Positions 1 through 5,431 are shown, numbered from the stretch's first letter. The stretch is DNA of 5,431 nucleotides from an uncultured Actinomycetes bacterium (GCA_903932695.1 CAIZGZ010000052.1:1-5431), one strand, 5' to 3'. Program-made: numbers and translations. Notes: generated from the letters alone by a model not told the origin.

Positions 1-1143
1 GAGATCATCGAACATGCGCTTGTGATTGATGCGCTCAAAAGTAGTGAAGGCAGCGTCTGCGGTGTGACGCTCCATGTGATTGGCGAAGGATCACGTGATG
101 GGGTTGGCCAAGCGCTGGCAAGAGCGGTAGTAATCGCAACCGGTGGACTTGGTCAGGTCTATTCACAGACCACAAATCCATCGGTCTCTACTGGTGATGG
201 TGTTGCACTGGCACTTCGTGCTGGCGCCCAAGTAGGCGACGTCGAATTTATCCAATTTCATCCGACCGTTCTGTGGCGTGATACCTCTCAAGGCGGACAG
301 CAACCGCTGATCAGCGAAGCGGTACGTGGCGAAGGTGCAATCTTGCTCAACCACAAAGGCGAGCGGTTTATGGCGGAGAAGCATGAGCAGAAAGATCTAG
401 CGCCGCGCGACATCGTCGCAAAAGAGATCTTTACTCAGATGAAAGAGGCGAATGTGCCTCACGTCTGGCTCGATGCAACTGCGATCCCTGATTTTAAAGA
501 TCGATTCCCAACGATCTACGCCTCCTGCCTGGCTAACGGTATTGACCCCGAAAAGCAGTTGATTCCGGTCTCACCAGCCTCTCATTACGCATCAGGCGGC
601 GTGATTGTTGACCTCAACGGTCAGAGCAGCGTGAAAGGCCTCTATGTCTGCGGCGAAAGTGCCTGTACCGGTGCTCACGGCGCCAACCGATTAGCCTCAA
701 ACTCATTGCTCGAAGGATTGGTCTTTGGTGCTCGTATCGCTGAAGACATCGCAAAGAATTTACCAAACCAGGCTCAACCCGTCAGCGATCCGCAAGAGCC
801 AACAATTCTGCTCGACCCATCAATCCGCATCCCATTGCAGTTAGCGATGAGTGAAGGCGCTGGTGTGATGCGTTCGGAGAAGAGCTTGCAGGCAACGCTT
901 GCAACGCTTGCTCAGCTCGGGACTCACCAGAGCACACGACCTGATGTAGCTGCATGGGAAGCATCCAATCTCTTCTTCTTAGCACAGGCCATCGTTCGAT
1001 CAGCGCTTACCCGCAAGGAATCTCGTGGTTCTCACTGGCGGAGCGATTACTTGCAGACCGAGTCACAATGGCAGGTACGTGTGATCCAGACTCTGCACCC
1101 TGATGGAACATGGCACACCAATACTGAGGAAGTAAACACATGA
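1..1143 (+). CDS. nadB: L-aspartate oxidase, C-terminal part (5' end outside the window)
   Basis: This flavoenzyme oxidises L-aspartate to iminoaspartate, which NadA condenses with dihydroxyacetone phosphate to give quinolinate in cytosolic de novo NAD synthesis. The frame is open from base 1 and gives 380 residues. The GTG at 22 is an internal valine, not a start. Compared with the usual 530-570 residues, roughly the first third is missing, including the N-terminal FAD-binding Rossmann motif. Counting from base 1, visible family motifs are QFHPT (His about 87), EAVRGEG (about 106-112), APRD (Arg about 136, the catalytic arginine equivalent to E. coli R290), SHYASGG (His about 195) and the FAD/substrate segment GES...HGANRLASNSLLE (about 218-238). 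The helical C-terminal domain ends with the typical RKESRGSHWRSD. A perfect 9-nt tandem repeat encodes ATLATL near residue 300. The stop overlaps the nadC start by 4 bases (ATGA), which suggests translational coupling. Related flavoproteins (SdhA, FrdA) are unlikely because nadC follows and HGANRLASNSLLE is NadB-like. Confidence 0.96.
   Translation, partial: EIIEHALVIDALKSSEGSVCGVTLHVIGEGSRDGVGQALARAVVIATGGLGQVYSQTTNPSVSTGDGVALALRAGAQVGDVEFIQFHPTVLWRDTSQGGQQPLISEAVRGEGAILLNHKGERFMAEKHEQKDLAPRDIVAKEIFTQMKEANVPHVWLDATAIPDFKDRFPTIYASCLANGIDPEKQLIPVSPASHYASGGVIVDLNGQSSVKGLYVCGESACTGAHGANRLASNSLLEGLVFGARIAEDIAKNLPNQAQPVSDPQEPTILLDPSIRIPLQLAMSEGAGVMRSEKSLQATLATLAQLGTHQSTRPDVAAWEASNLFFLAQAIVRSALTRKESRGSHWRSDYLQTESQWQVRVIQTLHPDGTWHTNTEEVNT
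1126..1132 (+). promoter_or_regulatory. Ribosome binding site of nadC inside the nadB end
   Basis: GAGGAAG lies 7 bases before the ATG at 1140, within the last codons of nadB. Together with the ATGA stop/start overlap it supports this nadC start and allows both fresh initiation and coupled translation. Confidence 0.7.
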
Positions 1144-1982
1144 TTGAGATTACTAGCGAGATCAGCCAGTTAATTGAGATGGCAATCGCCGAAGATCTAC
1201 AAGGTGGGGTCGACATTACATCGCGGGCGACTATTGACCCAGATCAAGAAGGCGTCGCTGATTATGTACTGCGCAGCAGTGGAGTTATCGCAGGGCTACC
1301 TATCGCAGTAGAAGTTTTGAAACGCTGCGGAGTCACAGATCTCTCGATTCCAATCACGTGCGCTCACGAAAATGCACCAGGTACTTTAGTTTTACAAGCA
1401 CGCGGAAAGGTGCAGGCGCTACTACTTGCTGAACGAACGTCGCTCAATTTTCTTACTCATTTGAGTGGTATCGCCACGCTTACTCGTGCGTGGGTTGATC
1501 AGGTAGCTGGCACCAACTGCGAAGTCCGTGATACCCGCAAAACCACGCCGGGATGGAGAATTTTGGAGAAGTACGCGGTTCGAATGGGTGGTGGAACTAA
1601 CCACCGCCTCTCACTCTCCGATGCGGCGCTCATCAAAGATAATCACATTGTTGCAGCAGGCGGTGCGCTCAAGGCATTTGAGATGGTTCGCCATCAATTT
1701 CCAGATGCCCCGATTGAGATCGAGGTAGACACTCTTGATCAACTCCACGAGGTATTAGCTGGTGATCCAGATTTGATCATGTTGGACAACATGAGCGTTG
1801 CACAATGCCGCGAGGCCGTTGAGATAGTACGTGGACAGACAAAGCTAGAGGCATCTGGCGGGCTCACTATTGAAAACGCAGCTGCTTATGCAGCAACCGG
1901 TGTCGATTACATTGCAGTAGGCGCGCTGACACATTCTGCGAAGGCGTTAGATATCGGTCTCGATCTAAGAATGGATTCATAA
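1140..1982 (+). CDS. nadC: Nicotinate-nucleotide diphosphorylase (quinolinate phosphoribosyltransferase)
   Basis: The enzyme converts quinolinate and phosphoribosyl pyrophosphate to nicotinate mononucleotide, CO2 and pyrophosphate, the step after NadB and NadA. The 280-residue product has the normal family length and is complete. An N-terminal open-faced sandwich (about 1-110) contains AERTSLNFL (97-105). The barrel domain holds the signature RDTRKTTPG (130-138), EKYAVRMGGGTNHR (143-156) and LIKDNH (164-169). Residues expected to bind substrate are R99, R133, K134, H155, R156 and K166. E195 and D216 (EIEVD, LDN) sit where the family has its acidic pair, and SGG (239-241) fits the phosphate-binding end of the barrel. 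The ATG at 1140 overlaps the nadB stop and has a good Shine-Dalgarno sequence. The TAA is directly followed by the coaX ATG. The ModD paralogue is much less likely because nadB is the neighbour. Confidence 0.97.
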   Translation: MIEITSEISQLIEMAIAEDLQGGVDITSRATIDPDQEGVADYVLRSSGVIAGLPIAVEVLKRCGVTDLSIPITCAHENAPGTLVLQARGKVQALLLAERTSLNFLTHLSGIATLTRAWVDQVAGTNCEVRDTRKTTPGWRILEKYAVRMGGGTNHRLSLSDAALIKDNHIVAAGGALKAFEMVRHQFPDAPIEIEVDTLDQLHEVLAGDPDLIMLDNMSVAQCREAVEIVRGQTKLEASGGLTIENAAAYAATGVDYIAVGALTHSAKALDIGLDLRMDS

Positions 1983-2762
1983 ATGCTATTGGCGATTGAC
2001 ATTGGAAATACCAATACCGTCTTGGGAATCTTCGAGGGTGAAGAGATCATCAAGACATGGCGTGTGAAGACAGATCCGCGCGATACTGCTGACGAACTCT
2101 GGCTACGGTTTCGTTCGTTGCTCGATGGTGTGGCAATCGATGGGCTTTCCATCTGTTCCACTGTTCCGGCATCGCTGCGCGAGATCCGCCATATGGTCAC
2201 CCGCTACTTTGATGGTATTCCCACAACCATCGTTGAACCAGGCATTAAGACCGGTGTCCCACTTCTCGTGGACAACCCGAAAGAGATCGGTGCTGATCGC
2301 ATCGTGAACACCCTTGCAGCGCATTCGCTCTACGGTTCAAGCGGAGCATGCATCGTCGTAGATTTTGGAACATCGACCAATCTCGATGTCGTCTCACCAA
2401 CCGGTGAATTTCTTGGCGGAGCGCTAGCTCCCGGCATCGAAATTTCGGTAGAGGCGCTTGCCGCTCGCGCAGCGCAACTGCGTAAGGTAGAACTCGTGAA
2501 GCCGCGCTCGGTGATCGGTAAGAACACAGTAGAGGCGCTGCAATCGGGCACGATCTACGGCTTTGCCGGCCAGGTGGATGGCTTGGTGCACCGCATCATC
2601 GATGAGCTCGATCGCCTTTATCCGGATGCCGGTCCAACCACGGTGATTGCGACGGGGGGCTTGGCGCCACTCGTGATCGGGATCAGCGAGAGCATTGATT
2701 TCCACGAACCCGACCTCACCTTGACCGGTCTGGCCCTGATCTTTGAACGCAATTCAAACTGA
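1983..2762 (+). CDS. coaX: Type III pantothenate kinase
   Basis: CoaX phosphorylates pantothenate with ATP, the first committed step of coenzyme A synthesis. Unlike type I CoaA it belongs to the ASKHA fold, is typically not feedback-inhibited by CoA and needs a monovalent cation. The 259-residue product has normal length. Motifs in order are DIGNTNT (6-12, phosphate-binding loop with D6), GADR (103-106, D105 the expected catalytic base), VDFGTSTNLD (126-135, D127 the likely cation ligand), GGALAPGI (145-152), GKNTVEALQSG (179-189) and VIATGG (221-226). The stretch EISVEALAARAAQLRKVEL resembles actinobacterial CoaX. GTSTNLD departs from the more usual GTATTFD, but M. tuberculosis CoaX also varies here. 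The ATG abuts the nadC stop with no spacer, and only a weak GGAT (1973-1976) precedes it, so translation probably depends on ribosomes finishing nadC. Confidence 0.96.
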   Translation: MLLAIDIGNTNTVLGIFEGEEIIKTWRVKTDPRDTADELWLRFRSLLDGVAIDGLSICSTVPASLREIRHMVTRYFDGIPTTIVEPGIKTGVPLLVDNPKEIGADRIVNTLAAHSLYGSSGACIVVDFGTSTNLDVVSPTGEFLGGALAPGIEISVEALAARAAQLRKVELVKPRSVIGKNTVEALQSGTIYGFAGQVDGLVHRIIDELDRLYPDAGPTTVIATGGLAPLVIGISESIDFHEPDLTLTGLALIFERNSN

Positions 2763-2791
2763 GATAGGTAACAAGATAAGGTTCTCTGATT

Positions 2792-4303
2792 ATGAGCGAG
2801 CAGATTAATCCACAAGTAGAGCAAGACGACCTGCCAGAACAACTACGCATCCGTCGTGAGAAGCGTGTGGCGATCTTGGAGCGCGGTGGCGAGGCATATC
2901 CAGTTGCCGTTGCTCGCACCTCTTCGCTCAAAGCGGTCCGTGAGAAGCATCAAGGGTTAGAAGTTGATACCGCTACTGGCGTGATCGAATCACTCTCTGG
3001 TCGAGTAATTTTCAAGCGCGACACCGGCAAGCTCTGCTTTGCAACGCTTCGTGAAGGTGATGGCACCGAGCTTCAGGCGATGTTCTCGCTCGACCAGGTT
3101 GGCCAAGAGATTTTGGATCAATGGAAGAGTGAGATCGATTTAGGAGATTTGGTCAGCGTAACCGGCGAGATCATTACCAGTAAGCGCGGCGAGCTCTCAA
3201 TCCTAGCTAGCTCATACCAACTCGCAGCCAAATCATTGCGTCCGCTTCCGGTAGAGCACAAACCACTCTCAGAAGAGACTCGCGTTCGCATGCGTTATGT
3301 TGATCTCATCGTCCGTCCAGAAGCACGACAGAATGCACGCCTTCGCCCACTCGTGATGAAGTCACTGCGCGATTCATTTGCGGCTCGGGAGTTTATTGAA
3401 GTTGAGACTCCGATGCTGCAAGTGATGCATGGCGGCGCCGCAGCGCGGCCATTTAAGACATATAGCAATGCGTACGATATGGATCTCTTCCTTCGTATTG
3501 CACCCGAGCTCTTTTTAAAGCGTTGCGTTGTGGGCGGTCTAGAGCGAGTCTTTGAGATCAATCGCAATTTCCGCAACGAAGGCGCTGACTCCAGCCACTC
3601 TCCAGAGTTCGCGATGCTTGAGAGTTATCACGCGTACGGCGACTGGAACACTGTTGCAACACTCACGCGCGAACTTATTCAGGAAGCGGCGATGGCGGCG
3701 TGTGGATCACATATCGTCACCCACCATGATGGCCGACAAGTAGATTTAAGCGGTACGTGGCGAGAAGCGAATCTCTTCGATCTCATCTCCGAAGGCGTTG
3801 GTCAAGAAGTAACTGTGCAGACGCCAATGAGCGAGCTCACCGCTATCGCTCAGAAGCTCGGTATGAAGATAGATCCAAAGTGGATCGCTGGAAAGTTAGC
3901 AGAAGAGATCTTTGAGCACGTGACCGAAGGTCAACTCAACGAACCGATCTTCGTTCGCGGTTATCCAGTAGATACATCACCACTTGTTCGTGCACATCGT
4001 CAGACGCCAGGTCTGGTCGAGAAGTGGGATCTCTATGTCGAGGGATTTGAACTCGCAACGGGTTACTCCGAACTTATCGATCCGGTGATTCAACGCGATC
4101 GCCTCGTCGAACAGGCTGCGCTTGGTGCAAAAGGCGATGTCGAAGCGATGCCGCTCGATGAAGATTTCCTTCGTGCGATGGAGTACGGCGTTCCACCAAT
4201 GGGCGGAATGGGAATGGGCGTTGATCGTCTTTTGATGGCGCTGACTGGACTTGGAATTCGCGAAACTATTCTCTTCCCACTCGTTAAGCCAGAAGAGCAC
4301 TAA
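2792..4303 (+). CDS. lysS: Lysyl-tRNA synthetase, class II
   Basis: The enzyme activates lysine with ATP and loads it onto tRNA-Lys in the cytosol. The 503-residue length is normal for bacterial class II LysRS. A charged N-terminal helix (about 12-55) leads into the anticodon-binding OB fold (about 65-145, including SGRVIFKRDTGKLCFATLR). The catalytic domain follows: motif 1 around 189-208 (ending EVETPML), HGGAAARPF (213-221), motif 2 FEINRNFRNEG (254-264) with HSPEF (269-273), and motif 3 GMGMGVDRLL (472-481). E420 and E427 in FELATGYSEL are the expected Mg-binding glutamates. The actinobacterial wording of the C-terminal part supports the taxonomic placement. It has no MprF-like or LysX-like membrane domain and no C-terminal extension, so it is the plain tRNA-charging enzyme. 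The start follows coaX by 29 bases, with a modest AAGG at 2778-2781. No T-box or terminator is visible in that gap. Confidence 0.97.
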   Translation: MSEQINPQVEQDDLPEQLRIRREKRVAILERGGEAYPVAVARTSSLKAVREKHQGLEVDTATGVIESLSGRVIFKRDTGKLCFATLREGDGTELQAMFSLDQVGQEILDQWKSEIDLGDLVSVTGEIITSKRGELSILASSYQLAAKSLRPLPVEHKPLSEETRVRMRYVDLIVRPEARQNARLRPLVMKSLRDSFAAREFIEVETPMLQVMHGGAAARPFKTYSNAYDMDLFLRIAPELFLKRCVVGGLERVFEINRNFRNEGADSSHSPEFAMLESYHAYGDWNTVATLTRELIQEAAMAACGSHIVTHHDGRQVDLSGTWREANLFDLISEGVGQEVTVQTPMSELTAIAQKLGMKIDPKWIAGKLAEEIFEHVTEGQLNEPIFVRGYPVDTSPLVRAHRQTPGLVEKWDLYVEGFELATGYSELIDPVIQRDRLVEQAALGAKGDVEAMPLDEDFLRAMEYGVPPMGGMGMGVDRLLMALTGLGIRETILFPLVKPEEH

Positions 4304-4305
4304 CA

Positions 4306-4806
4306 ATGAGTGAGGTCATGATCCGCCCAGCGCGGACATCGGATATTAAATCGATTCGCCAGATTATCGATGCTTATGTTCTAGCGCGACGACTCTTGGC
4401 AAAAGAGACCGTGACACTCTACGAGACCGTTCAGGAATTTACAGTGGCGGAGTACGAAGGTGAAGTCGTTGCCTGCGGAGCACTCCACGTTCTCTGGGAA
4501 GATTTGGCGGAGATTCGTACCGTTGCGGTGCTGGAGAAGATGCGCGGCAAGGGCGTTGGAAATCAGATCATCGATGCGGTGGTTGCTAGAGCTAAATCTC
4601 TGGGTGTGGAGCGAATCTTCTGCCTTACCTTTGAGACCGAGTTCTTTGCTCGAAACGGTTTTGAGGTGATCGAGGGAACCCCGGTCAACCATGATGTTTA
4701 TGAGCAACTCCTGCGCTCCTACGACGAAGGTGTGGCGGAGTTCTTGGATCTTGAGCGAGTCAAGCCAAATACCTTGGGCAATACTCGAATGCTGAGACAT
4801 ATCTAG
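4306..4806 (+). CDS. argA: Stand-alone GNAT-type amino-acid N-acetyltransferase (N-acetylglutamate synthase)
   Basis: The likely reaction is acetyl-CoA plus L-glutamate to N-acetylglutamate, the first step of arginine synthesis. The 166-residue protein is a single GNAT domain without the N-terminal amino-acid-kinase domain of E. coli ArgA (about 440 residues). It closely resembles M. tuberculosis ArgA (Rv2747) as I recall it: VTLYE.VQEF (36-45), CGALHVLW (57-64), EIRTVAV (69-75), LTFETEFFARNGF (107-119), EGTPV (123-127), GVAEFLDL (142-149) and VKPNTLGNTRML (152-163). The acetyl-CoA loop RGKGVG (80-85) fits the GNAT R/QxxGxG pattern. The start at 4306 has AGAAGAG (4291-4297) upstream. An in-frame ATG at 4318 is possible, but its GAGG is only 2 bases away. 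The gene begins 2 bases after lysS and is probably co-transcribed with it. Substrate specificity is inferred from the M. tuberculosis relative; another amino-acid acceptor is possible. Confidence 0.85.
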   Translation: MSEVMIRPARTSDIKSIRQIIDAYVLARRLLAKETVTLYETVQEFTVAEYEGEVVACGALHVLWEDLAEIRTVAVLEKMRGKGVGNQIIDAVVARAKSLGVERIFCLTFETEFFARNGFEVIEGTPVNHDVYEQLLRSYDEGVAEFLDLERVKPNTLGNTRMLRHI

Positions 4807-4822
4807 CGTTTACTGAGGCAGA

Positions 4823-4850
4823 TCGATCCCAGCTTTTGGGCATAAATCGA
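4823..4850 (+). other. Bulged inverted repeat downstream of argA
   Basis: TCGAT (4823-4827) pairs with ATCGA (4846-4850), and CCCA (4828-4831) pairs with TGGG (4837-4840). This makes a nine-pair stem with a GCTTT loop and a five-base bulge (CATAA) on the 3' side. It begins 17 bases after the argA stop. No T-run follows, so it is not a standard intrinsic terminator. It could protect the 3' end of the operon mRNA, take part in Rho-type termination, or be chance. Confidence 0.35.
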
Positions 4851-4899
4851 GGCTTTCGGGCGTTACAGGTAGGCTAGCGTTGAGAGATCCCTTCTGGGC
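4833..4899 (+). repeat. Three short direct repeats CTTYYGGGC upstream of clpC
   Basis: CTTTTGGGC (4833-4841), CTTTCGGGC (4853-4861) and CTTCTGGGC (4891-4899) share seven of nine positions, differing only in pyrimidines. The first two are also both preceded by G, giving GCTTTYGGGC at a 20-base offset, near two helical turns. The third starts 38 bases after the second and lies inside a hairpin. They may be binding sites for a regulator of clpC. I do not recognise them as ClgR, HspR or CtsR sites. Confidence 0.35.
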
Positions 4900-4909
4900 T
4901 CTCTAACTT
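4880..4909 (+). promoter_or_regulatory. Candidate clpC promoter (-35 TTGAGA, -10 TAACTT)
   Basis: TTGAGA (4880-4885) matches five of six bases of the TTGACA box. TAACTT (4904-4909), 18 bases downstream, keeps the T, A and final T most conserved in actinobacterial -10 boxes. Transcription would start near 4916, giving an untranslated leader of about 28 bases before the clpC ATG. TAGGCT at 4870-4875 is an alternative -10 box, but no convincing -35 lies upstream of it. The placement is pattern-based only. Confidence 0.4.
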
Positions 4910-4911
4910 TT
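4883..4911 (+). terminator. Possible intrinsic terminator of the nadB-argA operon
   Basis: AGAGA (4883-4887) pairs with TCTCT (4900-4904) and CCC (4889-4891) with GGG (4896-4898). One T/C mismatch interrupts the stem and the loop is TTCT. AACTTTT follows, with a T-run of only four. The shape is right for a terminator, but the tail is short and the lower stem is AT-rich. It occupies the spacer of the candidate clpC promoter, so it may instead be an operator. Confidence 0.35.
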
Positions 4912-4931
4912 GAGTGTATTGAGATGAAATT

Positions 4932-4938
4932 GAGGTGG
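4932..4938 (+). promoter_or_regulatory. Strong ribosome binding site of clpC
   Basis: GAGGTGG lies 5 bases before the ATG at 4944. It is the best Shine-Dalgarno sequence in the window, fixes the clpC start and suggests high translation compared with the coupled genes upstream. Confidence 0.8.
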
Positions 4939-4943
4939 CCGCA

Positions 4944-5431
4944 ATGTTCGAGCGCTTTACAGATCGAGCCCGTCGAGTCGTAGTTTTGGCTCAAGAAGAA
5001 GCTCGCATGCTCAACCACAACTACATCGGCACCGAGCACATTCTCCTTGGTCTCATCCACGAGGGCGAAGGCGTTGCCGCCAAGGCGCTCGAAGCGCTCA
5101 ATATCTCACTTGAGGCAGTCCGCGCTCAGGTGGAAGAGATCATCGGCCAAGGCCAACAAGCCCCATCAGGCCATATTCCATTTACGCCGCGCGCAAAGAA
5201 GGTGCTCGAGCTCTCGCTTCGCGAAGCCCTGCAACTCGGCCATAACTACATCGGCACCGAACATATTCTTCTCGGCCTGATCCGTGAAGGTGAGGGCGTT
5301 GCAGCACAAGTACTCGTCAAGCTTGGCGCAGATCTCAATCGCGTTCACCAACAAGTTATTCAACTTCTCTCCGGTTACCAAGGCAAGGAGCCGGTTGCAT
5401 CTGGCAGCGGTCCCGCCGAAGGAACCCAAAC
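4944..5431 (+). CDS. clpC: ATP-dependent Clp protease ATP-binding subunit ClpC, N-terminal part (3' end outside the window)
   Basis: ClpC is the AAA+ unfoldase that feeds substrates to the ClpP peptidase in cytosolic protein quality control. 162 codons are visible, about a fifth of the usual 820-850, and the frame is open at the window end. The start MFERFTDRARRVV is the canonical ClpC N-terminus. The whole visible part is the N-domain: two Clp repeat motifs, HNYIGTEHILLGLI at 25-38 and 100-113, each followed by EGEGVAA, joined by HIPFTPRAKKVLELS (77-91). A Gly/Ser-rich linker starts near 145 and would lead to the first ATPase domain, which is not in view. F2, R10, F80 and K85, described for cyclomarin binding in M. 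tuberculosis ClpC1, are all present. ClpB is excluded by the MFERFTDRARRVV start and near identity to ClpC1. clpC is separated from argA by 137 bases and probably has its own promoter. Confidence 0.97.
   Translation, partial: MFERFTDRARRVVVLAQEEARMLNHNYIGTEHILLGLIHEGEGVAAKALEALNISLEAVRAQVEEIIGQGQQAPSGHIPFTPRAKKVLELSLREALQLGHNYIGTEHILLGLIREGEGVAAQVLVKLGADLNRVHQQVIQLLSGYQGKEPVASGSGPAEGTQ
5010..5315 (+). repeat. Internal Clp_N duplication in clpC
   Basis: Bases 5010-5090 and 5235-5315 encode two copies of a 27-residue unit (residues 23-49 and 98-124), identical at 23 positions and offset by exactly 75 codons. At DNA level the longest exact match I see is AACTACATCGGCACCGA at 5019-5035 and 5244-5260; most other codons have drifted at silent sites. 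This is the ancient family-wide N-domain duplication, not a recent event. Confidence 0.85.

Noticed and set aside
22..24. GTG as a possible start of nadB
   Set aside because: The reading frame continues upstream to base 1, and the family needs about 170 more N-terminal residues, so this is an internal valine.
2424..2705. 93-codon minus-strand frame opposite coaX
   Set aside because: coaX is complete and conserved through this region, so the antisense frame is a codon-bias by-product.
2763..2791. T-box riboswitch or attenuator in front of lysS
   Set aside because: The 29-base gap is far too short for a T-box leader and shows no hairpin with a T-run.
4193..4229. Low-complexity ATGGG-type repeats in lysS
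   Set aside because: They encode the glycine-rich motif 3 of class II synthetases and are explained by protein sequence.
3977..4306. 109-codon minus-strand frame opposite the end of lysS
   Set aside because: It overlaps the LysRS catalytic core and motif 3, and the translation looks like no known family.
4318..4320. Downstream ATG as the argA start
   Set aside because: Its GAGG is only two bases away, too close for initiation; the ATG at 4306 has a better-spaced purine stretch. It cannot be fully excluded.
4381..4800. 139-codon open frame on the minus strand opposite argA
   Set aside because: It lies entirely over a gene with clear GNAT motifs, shows no recognisable domain and has no ribosome binding context; it is a frame shadow.
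4803..4881. 8-mer direct repeat CTAGCGTT (4803-4810 and 4874-4881)
   Set aside because: The first copy includes the argA stop codon and the match is too short to separate from chance.
4807..4943. ClgR operator in front of clpC
   Set aside because: Only a half-site-like AGCGTTG at 4876-4882 is present; the partner half expected a few bases upstream is missing.
5047..5280. 77-codon plus-strand frame within clpC
   Set aside because: It is an out-of-frame reading of the clpC N-domain, rich in Arg, Ser and Lys as expected for a shifted frame.

Overview
The window reads as a chromosomal housekeeping segment from a member of the Actinomycetota (Actinobacteria) with moderate GC, close to half by eye. 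Three things point there. The ClpC N-terminus is almost the same, residue for residue, as the mycobacterial and streptomycete ClpC1 N-domain as I remember it. LysRS carries the actinobacterial form of its C-terminal motifs (EKWDLYV, ELATGYSEL). The short acetyltransferase is the stand-alone GNAT type of N-acetylglutamate synthase described in Mycobacterium tuberculosis (ArgA, Rv2747). GC this moderate would suit a freshwater-type lineage (Nanopelagicales or small-genome Microbacteriaceae) better than Streptomyces or Mycobacterium. That placement is inference and was not tested.

Layout: all six genes are on the + strand. Positions 1-4806 hold five tightly packed genes: the 3' part of nadB (L-aspartate oxidase), nadC (quinolinate phosphoribosyltransferase), coaX (type III pantothenate kinase), lysS (lysyl-tRNA synthetase) and argA (N-acetylglutamate synthase). 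The junctions are a 4-base overlap, 0, 29 and 2 bases, so one polycistronic transcript is likely, with its promoter upstream of the window. Positions 4807-4943 are the only real intergenic region. It holds two hairpins, a candidate promoter and short repeated motifs. From 4944 to the end is the 5' part of clpC, which lies outside the packed operon and has a strong ribosome binding site.

Function: nadB and nadC supply nicotinate mononucleotide for de novo NAD synthesis, with NadA expected elsewhere. coaX commits pantothenate to coenzyme A. lysS charges tRNA-Lys. argA uses acetyl-CoA to start arginine synthesis. The run is thus a cofactor, aminoacylation and amino-acid group next to the start of a protein quality-control gene.

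I found no mobile element, CRISPR array, RNA gene, toxin-antitoxin pair or defence system, and no undescribed biological system. The points most worth a second look are the unusually structured lysS-operon/clpC intergenic region and the presence of argA in the slot where M. tuberculosis has lsr2.
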